Shown piece by piece: positions 40,232 through 52,990 of a DNA stretch of 64,000 bases. The stretch is from Dermacentor variabilis (taxonomy: Eukaryota > Arthropoda > Arachnida > Ixodida > Ixodidae): the NCBI RefSeq assembly GCF_050947875.1, contig NW_027460291.1, positions 25,999,868 through 26,063,867 on the forward strand, in the 5' to 3' direction. Numbering within the stretch: the stretch's first letter is position 1; every line of letters begins with the position of its first letter. The position numbers and the translations under genes are program-made. The notes beneath the pieces were generated by a model. That model saw only the letters and a program-made list of their open reading frames with translations, did not search any database and was not told where the DNA came from.

Positions 40232-43200
40232 AGTAGCTACTGCCGCCGAACACACACCATCGGCACTCTGTGCTTCTGTGATTCCGTGCTGAGCTGCGCA
40301 GGTCCCTAATTCCGGAATGCCGGCGGAAAGCTCACACATTTAATAACAATATCCGCGTCGGAGCACCAACATCTTGGCATCGTCCGCGATCGCAAACATT
40401 TCTCGCAAACTGGTTCCGTCGGTAAAGGAGCGAAGCGAACGTAATGAGGTAACATGTAGACGAAATTCGGCACTCGTTTTTTCAGTCTATGCTCAACGAT
40501 TCCAGTTTTGAAACGCAAAGACGTAGTGGAAGAGAGACAGGTAAAGTTGGCGTGGTGGTTGGCTGCTTGATTACCGCAGCGAGCCTTTGTTGCTATTTTT
40601 ATCTGTGTTTCGTTTCTAAGGACATCTTATAGTTCTTTTCAGATTCGAGATAGTATCATTGGTTCGCCCATGTTTTTCGACTCTACTGGCTCACCTGTCA
40701 TAGGAAGTGAGGAGTGCGTGCATCGCAGATGGTCAGCTCAGCAAGGAATCACTGGCACGGAGTGCGCAACCACAGTGCTATCTTGCAATTTTCTCAGCCC
40801 CAGTTGCAGCTCTCACCACAGGAGAGTGCTGCGATTCTCACGAGTGCTTTCCCGCCCTCCAAGTACGTCCGCGTGCAACAATTACCGCGCGAAAAAGGTT
40901 GTACTGCGCACTGTCATTCCCGGCTCCCCTCACAGTCTCGCAGGTTGCGCGAGGTAGTCGTGGATTACTGAGTTAAGTGCGTTTCCCTTCTCACTGTTTA
41001 CGTCCACCGCTATCGTTTTCCCAAACAAGACAGAGATATTATACAAATTATGGGGTTTGAGGCCCGAACGCACCTCCCGTGCGTTTTTGGTCACCACCCA
41101 GACTGTAACTCGCAGAGCGCTTTAACCCCGCTACCATTCAACTGAGCCTGGTTGCCGTTAGAATGGTAGCGCTCTTCTCTATCTCACACTCTTCCTTATG
41201 CCCTTACCACAGCGTACGCAGTGCTGCTCAACAAGACCTAGGGAATTATGGACTTCAGGATATCCTTATTAATATTATTACAGGAACTCTCATATGAGGA
41301 TTTATATGAAAAGATTGAAATGGTCGTGTATTTTCCCTGCCTTAACGATAAAGATGGCGTAATACTTCTTCAATACGCCTTAAGGCACGTATAAATTTAA
41401 CAGAATTAATGAAGGGCATGGAAGCTTGCTCAAAGGCATTATTTTTATTGTACTAGAAACAGCTCGAAACATCTGTGCTTCACCGAGTGCTTTTACGGCG
41501 CAGCCATTGAAAGTGCTTGCTCGTAAAGTGACTACGTTGCGTTATGTTCTTTTTGAAGATATTGCGGCGCTTGCCTTCGCTGTGGCTCGGGCGCACCAGG
41601 TTTCATAACATAACTGCAGCTAGACTGCAGCAACCATAACTTCTCACAAGCAGCGAAGGAGCACGCATAAGTCGTTCCTCCAGGGCTGTAGGCCCATGTA
41701 ACTTACTCAGTGGCAGTTACATATGCTCCACACGTCTCACACTCTCAACATCGCGTGGCCAGGAACGGTGTCTCGAATGCACGCCTGAGCCGATATCACG
41801 AAACTCTCGCGACGTCAGCAGTATTGTGACGGCGCGTGTACTTTGAAAAAAAAAATGTTAATGTTCGGGCATCGGCGGCTCTCTAAATATTAGTTTGTCA
41901 GCGACTCGCTAGGGGATATGAAGGAGCGTGACCCTCGTCCACCTTGACAAGGAGTGCTCTACGAAAGGTGGTCCGTGATTCGTTTTTAAGATGGGAGCCA
42001 CTGTGGCGCTAACTCTAGGCACCTGAACACATTCTGCGTTTATGGTTAAATGCGTGGACAATTCCTCAGCTCTGCACATATATTCTGAGTGAAGTCGCTA
42101 TAGTGGCGTAACGTGTATTGAGCCCATCCAAGAGATAAGCGGCGGCCATAATATATGCAAAAATAAAAATAAAATGACGCAACTATCTACCTACAACCCA
42201 GAAGAAATATTCATGGGGTTACCTTCGACATCCGTTAGCCAATACACCACGGGCCTTTAGGGTCGCAGCTCCTTTCTTCTCACTCAGTCGTCTCTAATCA
42301 AACCCTCAAACAGTGGTCAGTGCCCTGTAGTTCTTTCAAGAGACCACGGTTGCGTGCATATGAATAGGTACAGATATCTATGGCAAAATAACGCATGCTG
42401 CTGCGCTTTCGTACCTTACGCCAGCTGCGACCACCGTTCACATTGGCACCTCAGCCATGCAGGGCGCCGGGGTTGGCTTCCGGCGTTGCTGTTTCTTGAG
42501 GTCACCATTCTGTCGATACGGCGGGCAGTGAACACTGTTCTCAGTTGTCCCTGCTTCGCTGCCCCCAGAAAACCTCGCTCAGGAAGTAATTCAATTCATT
42601 TCTAGTCTTACACGCTGACGCAACCCTGATTCTCGAACTGCTCTGAGCACTCCAGCCCTACTCTAGGTACGCGCGAGTTTCGTGTGCTTTTGTAAATACC
42701 CTTCCCTCTTCAGCGCGGGTTCCCTACGTTGTACCACTAGTGCCGAAAATAAACTCAAATGATAATGAAAGGTGCTCGGACTGTCTCTTTTCTGCACGAA
42801 TAGATGCCCATTTGTGCCGGCATTAGAATGTATCACGTCGAACTTTCCCGTTTCGCCATCCTTCTACAACTACACAGATTCAAGTGGGACTTCTTTCCTA
42901 CGATATTTAGCACAGTACAAGGTGGGTATACAGCTTCCTAATTTATTAAGAAACCAGTACAAGTCACCATTTGCGGTTCAATGCCAGTGGTGATTTCAGC
43001 TAGGTGCCGTAATTTGTGGACAAACTTATTTCCTTGTTGCTATAACGATATTCTTCCGTGGTTAGTGATATAGCGCTTTTGGGTTGCTAGGGAGACGTTG
43101 AGAACAGTGGATTGACCACTCAGTGGATTTTAACTTCTTTTTTTGTAAATTTTGTTGCAATCTGGCTTTAGAAGTACTGCTTGCTGACAGAGAAGAAGCG

Positions 43201-44389
43201 AGAAATATTCCCTCGTGATGCCAACAGAAAAGAAATCAACATGGCGTTCCAGCTGAAAAACTGCATTTTCCACATTGTAACCAAGATCTTACCGAAGGGA
43301 ACTACCTTGAATGTTTTCTTCCCGCAAGATGGAATTTTTCATGCTTGAAAATGCTAGAAACTTATCAAAGCAGCTGGGACACCCAAGTACTCTGACAGTG
43401 CAAATAATGTGTTTTGCTCCCGAAAAATTGTAGAAGCACTTCCTGGAAAAGCACCAAAATAACAGCTCATTCATTGAAAAGGGGACACGGATAAAAAGAA
43501 AGACACTATTGATGCAGCAGAAAAATGACAGCATTCAACATTGAAATAAGTTTTCAGAGAAAGACTTGTCTCGAGTATATTTTCACCTTCGTGCATCTCT
43601 ACTAGAACACCGGAAAGACAGCTTTAAATGGATGCATGAAGTCAAAAGAAGAGAATATGGGCAAATAAATGTCTCATTTGTAACATCGCGTACCTGGTCA
43701 GACTACATGGTGCTAATAGGAATTAATGAGGCGGTAAGTGCACGCTAACGGATAAAGTAAGATCTCCATAAAACCATGGACAGTTCGGTAGTTTGCTGCG
43801 GCTGCACTTTTGTAAACTGCGTCTTGTTGTAAACTGCGAGGCCTGTCACTAGCCATATACGATGTCCTCAGCAATGCATATACGTTGGCTGATGTCACCG
43901 AGTAAGCCGCACCATTCAGACGCGTGACTAGTCCGCGAGCTTACAAATGCAGTTAATAGCATTTTATTTGAGCAATGCCGCCACATACGTTGGTGTGGAT
44001 GCCCTCGTGTTAATGTAAAGCTTATTAATTTATCATGACCGTAAAACCACCATCCTTTGAGGGTTTACTGCAAGTATCGCCATCCGGCGCATTCCCCGTT
44101 GTTCGGTATCGCGACCTTAACACCACGGAAGCCTTTCGCATGCGAGAAGACAATATTTGCAATAGATGGTGAGAAACGACGACAGCTTTGTCTCGCGCTC
44201 TTCATTTGTAGCACAGCGCCGGACTTAGGCACGTTACCGAGAACCGAAATACGTCAATTTGTTTTGAGTTGAAGCTCACTGGGTCGTTCATAATTTATTG
44301 TGCATGAAAAATTATGACGTTGACAATTGTTTTCCTCTGGTCCATACGTACTTCAGGAAAGAATGATTGTCGTCACTAAAGGCCACTTT
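40232..44389. other. no gene seen after the glycine-rich gene
   Basis: 4.2 kb with no recognised gene. The first part is probably 3' untranslated sequence of the glycine-rich gene. AATAAA strings occur near 42170 and 42748, but neither can be linked to a transcript. ORFs at 40670-40976 and 42354-42605 lack motifs. Confidence 0.4.
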
Positions 44390-45055
44390 ATGCAGCGATC
44401 GCTATATCAAGGCGTATCTGGCACGTCAGGCTTGCAAGTAGATGGCGCTATGGGCAGCGTGCGTCGGTCAATTGGATGCAAGGAGTGGAAACAAAAAAGA
44501 TTCACAAGGATGGGTATAAATTAACTCGAAGGGAAAGTCCGTACGATAACACAAAGCGCCGTGCCTTGCTATTTAAGGCTCGATCTGGTTGCCTAAGGAC
44601 AAAAACATACTGGAGCAAATATTCGCATCAAGATGAGGCATGTGTCTGCTGCAGCAAAGATCTGAAAACCACTCAACACATGCTACTGGAATGCGAAGAA
44701 ATTCACCCAGTGAGACAGGTAGGTAACCTACATCTTCCAAAACCACTTGGATTTGAAGTGGACGGAAGCATCAACCGGTCAGCCGTCCAGATGACCAAGA
44801 AACTTTAGGAGTATTGGGGGGGGGGTGACAGCAGAGAATATATTTATAGGGCTGGATCCGTTACAGGCATTAGTAGTGGTATAAGGTAGATGGAGAAGTT
44901 TTCAGGAAGAGAAAAAAAAGATTAAGAAGATGTATACAAAAATGCTAGAATGAAAAGCATGTATAGCTTAACTGGTTAACTCATGCAGGCTAGGTGACTT
45001 TTTCTAACCACCCCGTTTCAAAAGGGATGACAGACAACCATAATCATCATTGGCG
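44390..45055 (+). mobile_element. LINE C-terminal fragment
   Basis: The plus strand encodes YDNTKRRALLFKARSGCLRT, then CVCCSKDLKTTQHMLLECEE, a Cys/His pattern typical of the C-terminal end of some LINE proteins, up to a stop near 44806. A 3' UTR with a G run and aaccaccccgtttcaaaagg leads to an aaccataatcatcatt-like tail near 45050. The reverse transcriptase part is missing upstream. Confidence 0.65.
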
Positions 45056-45970
45056 TCCATGGATTGTTCTCAAGCACGAGGATTTAGATGGCAATGCCTT
45101 GGAGCTGGTCAGTCAGGTATAACGAACGGAGTGCGAATCCCTGGAAAGGCCGGAAATGTCCACCACTTTATAAATAACTTCACCGAGGATTGAAGCCCGA
45201 ATGCATTCTGTCTCTATTATCCTTCGCGCTTTATGTTGAGAAACTAGAAAGACGACTTGCAAATATTGAATTACCCTAGGATTTATCTTAAACCCTTAAT
45301 AGGAAGGTGATGCAACATAGGGTCCATGGGATGATGCATGCAAATGACATAATTCCACTAGCAGAAAATGCAGAATATTTGCAGAGACTTGAAAGTACGT
45401 GTAGCAATGTAACGACATATCCAGCCCTTAATTTTTTACAGGAGTTGTAAGTTATGATCGTTCATTAGTCAACTGATGACGTGGCATTGATTGAATAGCA
45501 AGTTATATCTACAGTCCAGCAATATGAATACCTGGGTGTATACATAAAGAAAAAAATATTTACCGAAACATCAACAAAGGAAATTTGACGACGGGGAAGC
45601 GGAATGGAGCTATACTGAACCCTAGAACTCCTTGGGGCTACAATAGGCATGTAGTAGTGCGAATGGATCTAGAAAGGAGTATTGGTGCCTGCACTAGCTT
45701 TCGCAAAGGCTTTTCTTTTCTTAAAATAAGTGGTCGTGTAAGGGCTGGAAGTTAACCGAACTTCGCAGGCCGGATTGCCATTATGGGCCCACATTAAGAT
45801 AACAAATGAGGAATCGGATGGCGACATGACTTATACGATTTTAGAAGTCAGAGGACCACAAAACACAACTAATTTTGAGAAAAAAAAAGCCGGGAAAACA
45901 ATTTATGAGAAACCATGGGCGGCTGAAGTACATAAAGATATTGTTACGTGCGCAGAGACAAACAGAAGAA
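45056..45970 (+). mobile_element. LINE reverse transcriptase fragment
   Basis: A second, more decayed piece in the same orientation. By eye it gives a LSFALYVEKLERRLANIEL-like string, then HANDII and LAENAEYLQRLEST (the RT catalytic box with Asp changed to Asn), and YEYLGVYIKKKIF. Stops and frameshifts are frequent. Because the RT part follows the C-terminal part of the previous piece, these are two separate insertions, not one element. Confidence 0.55.
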
Positions 45971-45974
45971 CTAA

Positions 45975-46090
45975 ATACAATGTATCTACGAGAGCAGCGC
46001 AGCCAGAGAAACCAGCTCGGGCCGGTGATCGTCTTGCTTAGCGTCGTGTCTCTTAAATGTCTGTTGTATTGTAACACAACTCACCGGCGG
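45975..46090 (-). repeat. gypsy 3' LTR remnant
   Basis: Short LTR-like block; the plus strand reads aatgtatctacgagagcagc and then cagccagagaaaccagctcg. It matches 52365-52500 only in parts. The boundaries are approximate. Confidence 0.5.
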
Positions 46091-46297
46091 CAAAAGCGCC
46101 GTCCTGGTGCCATCAGATATCGGTGGCAAGCAGGAAATTGTAGGGTTTTAGCCTGGCGACGTGGATGCTATTACTGGTGCTCGGAGCGGAGGAGGTTGTG
46201 CGGCTGGCTGGAACGATTTCGTAGGTGTCATCAGTGACTTCACAAACCACGTGATATGGGCCTTGGCAACAAAAAAGAGTTTCTCGCAAAGGCCTTC

Positions 46298-47425
46298 TCA
46301 GTGGGAAGGTGACAAAAGCAGCACTAAGGCGCGCGACGAAAACTGCACTTCACGGTGACAGAGATCGTAGCAGCGCTTCTGGTTCTCTTGTGACACTGAT
46401 AGGCGAGCGCGTGTACGTTGTTGAGTGTGGTCGGTGCGAGCGATGGCATCACGGGCATATTTACTTGTCGAGGCCGTAATGAATGTTAACACAAGTTGTC
46501 CAGCGGCAGCGTGGGTTCAGGGCCATACAAGAGATAGAACAGTCAATATCCGGCAGTGTTAATGCGAGAAGAATTATAGTCGAAGAAAATGTAAGTAAGA
46601 TATTATAAATTGCGCTGATCAGGTGAACCGGATTTCTACAGAATATCTGTAAGGGTTCGGTTCAATCGCTCGGCCAGGCCATTGGTTTGTGGATGGTAGG
46701 AGGTGGTAAGCTGATGCTGAATAGATCAGACGCGCATGATGTCATCAATGGCCTTACACAAGAAGGTACGGCCTAGGTCAGTGTACACTGGACGTGGAGC
46801 TCCATGCACCGAAATGGCGTCGTGTCGCAGGAAATTTGCCACATCAGTTGCGCAGCTGATGAAAGAGGAAGAGTGCGCGTGATGGCGCATCTGGTCGCGT
46901 AGTCAACAGTGACAGGAACCCACTTCTTTCCCTACTCAGATACCAGAAAAAGGCCCAGGAAGTCCAAGCCGAGACAACCAAACGGCTCCTCCGAGATTTC
47001 AAGTGGCTTCAGGCAACCAGAGGCAAGCAGGGATGGCTTCTTGCGGCGTTGACATGGCTCATAAGCTGTGACGTAACGTCGTACAGAACGTGCAAGACAC
47101 AAGCAGAAGCAAAGCAACACCGTAGAAACGATGTCGTACTCTGTCGTAGGTTCGAGACACGCCCAGATGTAGAGCGGTGGGCACGTCGTGAAGCTTGTTT
47201 AGAACGGTCAACGAAGGCGCTTTGGGATGACGAGAAGGAGATCGGGGCCTTCGGAATGAACATTAGAACGGTACAAAGTATAGTCCGAAGAACGAAGAGA
47301 CGTAAGGAAGCGTCGTCGGGCATGGATTCACAACGATTGATGAGCGCTTTGATTGAGGCATTACGACGTTGCTCGTCGGCGATACGGAGGAGCTGAGACA
47401 CGGCGAAAACACAAGCACCATTCAC
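46298..47425 (-). pseudogene. gypsy integrase remnant
   Basis: The minus strand keeps CQRRKKPSLLASG and LDFLGLF (46932-47120), typical of the region before the first catalytic Asp of integrase. KYARDAIARTDHTQQRTRAR and QKRCYDLCHREVQFS (46298-46492) come from the C-terminal part. Frameshifts separate them. Confidence 0.65.
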
Positions 47426-47455
47426 GATGTCAGGAGCGTCAGAGCTGTCGACGGG

Positions 47456-47900
47456 TTAACGCGACAAACTATCCCAATCTTGGTGCAGGCCTCCGGGCTT
47501 GTGAATCACAGAATATGAAATCTCTTGGAGCCTTAAAGCACAACGACCAAGCTGGCCCGTGGGATCCTGTAAGCAGCCGAGAGCATGACGGTCGGCTACT
47601 ACGTAAAAGAGACGGCCGCAAAGGTAAGGACGGAACTTGGCTGCCGCCCAGAAAACGGCGAGGCATTCCCGTTCGCGTGGCAGAATAGTTGCGCTCTGCT
47701 GGTGAGAGGAGGCGGCTGGCATAAGCGATAACGCAATCGTGGCCACACGGACGCTGGGCTAGTGCAGCCTATAGACCAAGTCCATTGGCATCCGTACGAA
47801 ATTTTGTTGGAGCATAAGGGTCGAAATGGGCGAGGATCGGTGATGAGGTCAAATGCATGAGGAGGCGTGAAAAGGCAGTAGATTGTAGAGGTCCCCATGA
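47456..47900 (-). pseudogene. gypsy RNase H remnant
   Basis: 47746-47456 on the minus strand encodes ERECLAVFWAAAKFRPYL, FYVVADRHALGCLQ and LGRCALRLQEISYSVIHKPG, the standard connection between reverse transcriptase and RNase H of gypsy elements. DRHAL stands where DH-x-L is usual. Confidence 0.75.
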
Positions 47901-48179
47901 GAAAAGTATAGACGAGAAAAGGCGACAGATTGTGGAGACCACCATGAGAATGGTATGCCTTTCTTCAAAAGGCCAGTGAGAGGCCGACCAATAGCGTCAA
48001 AATCTTGGACAAAGCGGCCAAGTAAGAATAATGCCCACCAAAACTGCGAATGTCTGTGGCTGCCTTCGGAACCGGCAAGTCTCGGACGGCACGAATTTTG
48101 TTTGGGTTAAATTGTACGCCAGACGCATCGACAAGATGGCCCAAAACGGTGACTCAGGGGCGGATGGACTGACATTTCG

Positions 48180-48720
48180 CTTACCAAAAACATGTAGTTC
48201 AGAGACGTTCAACTTGAGTAGCAAATGTTGGCGAAAATATAACAATGTCATAGAGGTAGCACCGGCATGTGGACCATTTGAAACCCTCAAGCAAGGAGTC
48301 CATCATTCGCTCAAAAGTGGCCGGCGCGTTACATAAGCCGAAGGGCATAACGTTGAACTGAAAAGGACCACCAAGTGTTATAAATGCCGTCTTTTCCATC
48401 TGCACATCATGGACGACGATCTGCCATTACCCAGATCGAAGGTCAATAGAGAAGGACCTGGCATCCTAGAGACATTCAAAGGCGTCATCGATTTGAGGCA
48501 GCGGGTACACGTCTTTCTTACTGCCCTAATTCAGATTGCAGTAGTCCAGACGTAAGCGCCGTGTCCCGTCCTTCTTCAACAACACCACCGGTGACGCCCA
48601 CGGGCTCGAAGAAAGTTCAATAACGTTTTTATCGAGCATCTTCTTAATCGCAGTTTGAATTTCCTGGCCTTCCAAACATATACTCGATATGGTCCACGGC
48701 GAATAGAAGTAGCATCGCCA
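48180..48720 (-). pseudogene. gypsy reverse transcriptase remnant
   Basis: 48405-48199 on the minus strand encodes FQFNVMPFGLCNAPATFER and YLYDIVIFS; the catalytic YLDD box has its first Asp replaced by Tyr. Further right (48480-48620) the other RT blocks survive with stops. Confidence 0.78.
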
Positions 48721-49429
48721 GTATTAATACCATGCTTGACAGCAAGCGTCTAGCCTTAGGGGCGATTGTTTAAGTCGAAAACATCCCTGTAGGAAAACAA
48801 AACACGTAAAGGTCTCCGGCTTGAGCAGGTAAAAGGTCCGTTGCAATCATTTTCTGAATCTTGGGAGCAGCACGCGAGACTGACTTTGGAGGTCTGATAG
48901 CCTCAGACAGGGCATCGGGTCAGGAAGCCGCCACGTGATGGTCATCTAAAGGCTCAAGTTAGGCGAGGCAAATTCCTTGAGGCAATCTGCTTGGTTAAGC
49001 GGACGTTTACGACAGGAATGCAAGGGCGGCTGCCCATGATACAACTGTTTAAGGTACGGTGCAGTGGAATGTCGGTCCGCGGAGTGATGAGACGGGTGCG
49101 GCAGACGACAGTTCTATATATGATAATGATTTGGGCGGCAGTCAAACGAAGACGGTCGGGTTTAAGCGGCTGGGGGTGGCATCATAAGTATGCTAAATAA
49201 TGCGCAGTTCTAGGCGGAGGGTGCTGGCGGAGCAGTCACTAAGAGCCGAATGCGCTGAGACAAAATCAAGGCCGATAATTAGGTAGTGCGGGCAATGGGA
49301 AATCACGGTAAAAAAAAAGCAGTGTGATGGCCGGCGATGCTGACGTGAGCAGTACATGTGCCGACGACGGGAACAGTACCACCAACCGCAACGTGAACGA
49401 CGTGTGTTGATGCAGGCGTGAGGAGCTTT

Positions 49430-49550
49430 TCAATTTGTCTTCGGAAGGCAGCGCTCATAATGGAGAGGTGGGCACCTGTGTCGGTCAGCGCAGTGACAGC
49501 AGTACCTTCAATGTCAAATTCAAGAAGGTTCGGCTTTGTGGGAAAATTGA
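49430..49550 (-). pseudogene. gypsy aspartic protease remnant
   Basis: The minus strand reads FDIEGTAVTALTDTGAHLSI followed by MSAAF. The DTG active site (49474-49482) is intact, although the surrounding gene is broken. Confidence 0.72.
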
Positions 49551-50127
49551 TCGTAGATACAGATCATTAATCAGCATCGGACAAGTTCTCCGAGCGCGAC
49601 CACTATTCGTCGCATACCAATTATGGTGTGCCGGTGCTTTTGTCTCTCCCCCTGTGTGGTGCTATCCGAAAGTGTACCTGGAGACCGGCACAATTCGAGG
49701 TAGTTAACCTCAGACCCGAGAAAGCTGCGTTGCAGCACTGCAACTTCGTTCAAGGATGACCAGGCGAGAAGGCAACGCCGGACGGATACGGTCATCGGAG
49801 GATAGAGCCCAGGGAGTGTCCGCATTGGCCGAACATAACGCCACTTGCACAGGCCCTACAGTTGGATGATAATGACGACACCTGTTCAGGCGCGCCCATC
49901 GAAAAGGGAGAGACGTTCTTCTGGCCACGGTCCGCAGCGTGTGAACTTTTACTGCTATTGTAGCTGTTTCTAACCCTGTACATAAGGTAAATATCCCTTC
50001 CTTCCTCCAAGTCCCTCTCAACATCGGCCAACTCCCGCACTTGACGGCAAGATCCAAAAGTGAGCAGATGATTTGAGGGCAAGGTCGATATCGCAGCCTC
50101 ACCTCTAGAAGCTGCACTTCCTAGTTT

Positions 50128-51173
50128 TCCGGGCGGGTAGCATATTTACAATGGCTAGTAAACACAGCGGGTCATGGCGTTTCTGATGGCGCTCGACGTT
50201 TCTCCGCAGGCGCGAGTAAGAGCGAGTGCGAGAGAGAAAATCTTGGGCCCTTTGCTCCTTGATATGTGACTCTCCCTAGGCGCTATGGGGAAGGTTTCTT
50301 AGCGCGTGATGTATGCGTTTCGGCCCTGGACATGTCTGCATTGCGGAGTGCAATTGAGTTTGTTTACTCTCCACCGCTGGCTGCCCGCGCGGTGAGGCGG
50401 TGGGCACGGACGGCCCATTTAGTCATCGCGGTGTCTGAAGTGGCAATGTTCGGACTGGCGTTCTATAAGTCGCGGGTCGCTTTTTTCGTCGCGACGATAG
50501 ATTGCATTTTTTACGAGCACTGCTCCAGGAGGGCACATGTAACCACCTGAGCAACTGAGGTTGAAGCACCTGAGGTTGTAATAAAGCAGGCGGCGCAGGA
50601 TCTCCAGGGCTCCCAAGAAGTAGCGATGAGATCAAAGCTGGAAGCAGGGCGGCCCGTGGGTTGAGGCCGCAGAGGCCGAAGCGTGCCAGAGGGTGTTCGA
50701 ATACAAAATTGGCTGTCCGCTATCGCGGACAGCCGATCTTATACATCCTTGGCACGCTCAGGCCTCGGCGAACCCCAACCCACAGACCAGTCTGGGTTCT
50801 AGCTTTGGTGTCCCCCTTGCCCCTTTGGTGTCCTGGAGGCGCCGCCAATATAGCATAATAATGACACGTTGTTTTAATTAGTAAAAAACAAGATGGGATA
50901 AATATAATTACGTCCAGCCCCCACGTTGCGACGCTAAGTTCAGCATTACCGCGCCCCGTGACTTCTACCGGCACGCCCAGGGACAAACGCATATAACACG
51001 CGCTAAGAAACTCCTCCGTAGTGATTAGGCAGAGTCATATATTCAAGAAGCAAAAGTATCCACATTTTCTCTCTCGCACCCGCTCTTACTAGCGCATGCA
51101 CGCACACGTCCGGCGTGTTCGCAAGTGCCACGCTCCGCTGTACCCAGTAGCAATTGTAAATACGCCGGCCGGA
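50128..51173. repeat. imperfect foldback inside gypsy gag
   Basis: Two inverted arms, 50128-50720 and 50725-51173, are separated by only 4 nt (tatc). Shared blocks, comparing the left arm with the reverse complement of the right: atttacaat near the outer ends; acagcgg; agtaagagcg and gtgcgagagagaaaat; tttcttagcgcgtg; ggcggcgc; gcgtgcca; and a perfect 10-bp ggctgtccgc at the tip. The arms are diverged and the left has about 145 bp extra. It could be a TIR transposon with very long inverted repeats or an old inverted duplication. No transposase is visible. Confidence 0.75.
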
Positions 51174-52360
51174 TATGGGGGAGAATGAATGGCGAGTACT
51201 GATGGGTCTGGGCTGAAGGGGACTGACGATGTCGGAGTGACGGCGGTCGGCCGCAACGAAGATTCGGAGCAGGGGTGTCAGTGGCAGTACGATCCTGGCG
51301 AAAGGCATATGGAATAGTAGGTGCACAGGTACGGAATTGTGCACTGCTGTATGTCGGAGACGAAGTGGGCCAACGGTTGCAACAGTGACGAGCGATCTTG
51401 CCAACGCGGCAGCAATAGAAACACTTGGGCCTGTAGTCAGAGGTAGACGGGTTGCGGGATGTGGCAGGAAAGGTTCGTCGCGAACGAGGAAGGCTGCGGG
51501 AGAAGTACTGCATGCTGAGTTTGTGGGTCGACGAGTACACGCAGTTGCAACCCATTTTGTGAAATTTCTGTCCGACAAGGGCCTACATCATAGCAATCAG
51601 GCCTGGTGATGGATCGGTGAGTGCCTCGGAGTAGGATGACGAATATACGGTCTGAAGGTCGCGGAGTATGACACGAGTTACGTTGTGACAGGCGAATCAC
51701 TGGCGGGGATGGTCCTCACAATTCGACGTAGCAGCGGTATTCGGCAGGCGCACGATGTGAGGCGTGATACGCTGGCTCTTGGTTAACTCAAAGTTGCAGC
51801 ATTATTTGATGATGACGTCAATTAAAAATACCTTCCCCAAAACCAGCGAGTTGAAGGCGTCGTCTGCAGTACCCTTATAATATGTGCGTCACTTTGTCTG
51901 TTTCAGCGATCTTGTAGTTAGCTTTGCGGCAATGAGCCAGGACGTCTTGTATGTATGAGACGTAGGGCTCTGTGAGGCTTTGAGCACGGGTAGCAAGAGC
52001 CTTTTTTGCTGCGACAGTGCACCCAAGGGGTAGCCAACAGTTCGGGAAGTTTTTCTTTGATAATATGCCAGCTTGTTAATTCGTGTTCGTGGGTTTGGTA
52101 CTACACGCGTAGGTTGCCGCTCAGGTAAAAAAAAAACGACCTTAGTGAGCATGATAGTTGGATCTCACCTGTTATGAGTGCTGACGCGTTCGTAATGGTT
52201 GACCCATTCTTCTACGTCAGTGCAGTCCGAACCGGGAAAGCACCGGGGTCGCGAGCCTGGAAAAGCCTCACGACTTGAGCTGTCTGACGAGTCGTAGCCG
52301 ACGCTGATAGAGTCTCATCTCCGGGAGGCGTGGTAACGGAGAGATACAAGCATAGGAACC
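51174..52360 (-). pseudogene. gypsy gag remnant
   Basis: The minus strand has a zinc knuckle CFYCCRVGKIARHC near 51381-51422, in which the usual His is Lys. A Ser/Pro/Arg-rich tail (SPFILPHIRPAYLQ) ends where the foldback starts. The upstream capsid part is too broken to read. Confidence 0.6.
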
Positions 52361-52364
52361 AATT

Positions 52365-52500
52365 ATAATGTATTTATGAGAGTGGCGCAGCCAGAGACCA
52401 AGATGGAAACCAGCTGCTGCCAAACCAATATGCCCGTCTTTGTTTTCCTTTGCGCCATATGTATTTTAAGCGCCTGTTGTATCGAAGCAATATGAAGCTG
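52365..52500 (-). repeat. gypsy 5' LTR remnant
   Basis: The plus strand reads aatgtatttatgagagtggc, then gcagccagagacc and gcgcctgttgtatcg, partly matching 45975-46090. The limits are approximate. Confidence 0.45.
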
Positions 52501-52990
52501 AAAAGCGTGGGCATGGAATGTGAAAAGAGGTCAAGAAAGTTCATCGCACAAGGGAACATAGCTGAAACCTGACGAAGACGAAAAGTGGCAGAAACTAGAC
52601 GCACACAGCGCTGTGTCTTCTTTGTGCCTGTCTTTGTCTTCATCAGATTTCTGGACAGTTCCCCTGTATACGATGAAGGACTAAGAAGCTCAACGAGAAA
52701 AGCTGCGCAAGAAAGTTGACAGCCAATTAGAGGATAATTAAACAAGAAATTTTTCATTTCATGGACAATACAAGACACAGTGAGAAATGAGCAAGATATA
52801 ATCACAATGAAAACAGGAAAAAAGAAAAGTTACAACGAATACTTGGTAGGTGACCATGACCTGTTCGCATGACTAATTTCAAGATACATAAAGAGAAAAA
52901 TTTAGCCAGTTTATCGCGACATAAAAAAGACACTGTACAAACACACTGACTGAAGTTTATCATGTTTAGATGCTCTATATCTACTTTGTG
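52501..52990. other. no gene seen
   Basis: A-rich sequence with short ORFs only. It may include the decayed 3' end of the LINE to its right. Confidence 0.4.

Larger units (their letters stand above)
45975..52500 (-). mobile_element. old Ty3/gypsy element with nested foldback
   Basis: A 6.5-kb degraded element on the minus strand. Its ends share diverged LTR-like text: aatgtatctacgagagcagc at the left and aatgtatttatgagagtggc at the right, both followed by gcagccagaga. From right to left lie gag with a zinc knuckle, protease, reverse transcriptase, RNase H and integrase, in the normal gypsy order. Reading frames are broken throughout. An imperfect foldback of about 1 kb interrupts the gag region. 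The LTRs differ far more than those of the 4.6-7.8 kb element, so this copy is much older. Confidence 0.75.

Noticed and set aside
39944..40339. 131-codon minus-strand ORF
   Set aside because: It is the antisense shadow of the GC-rich glycine-rich exon 2.
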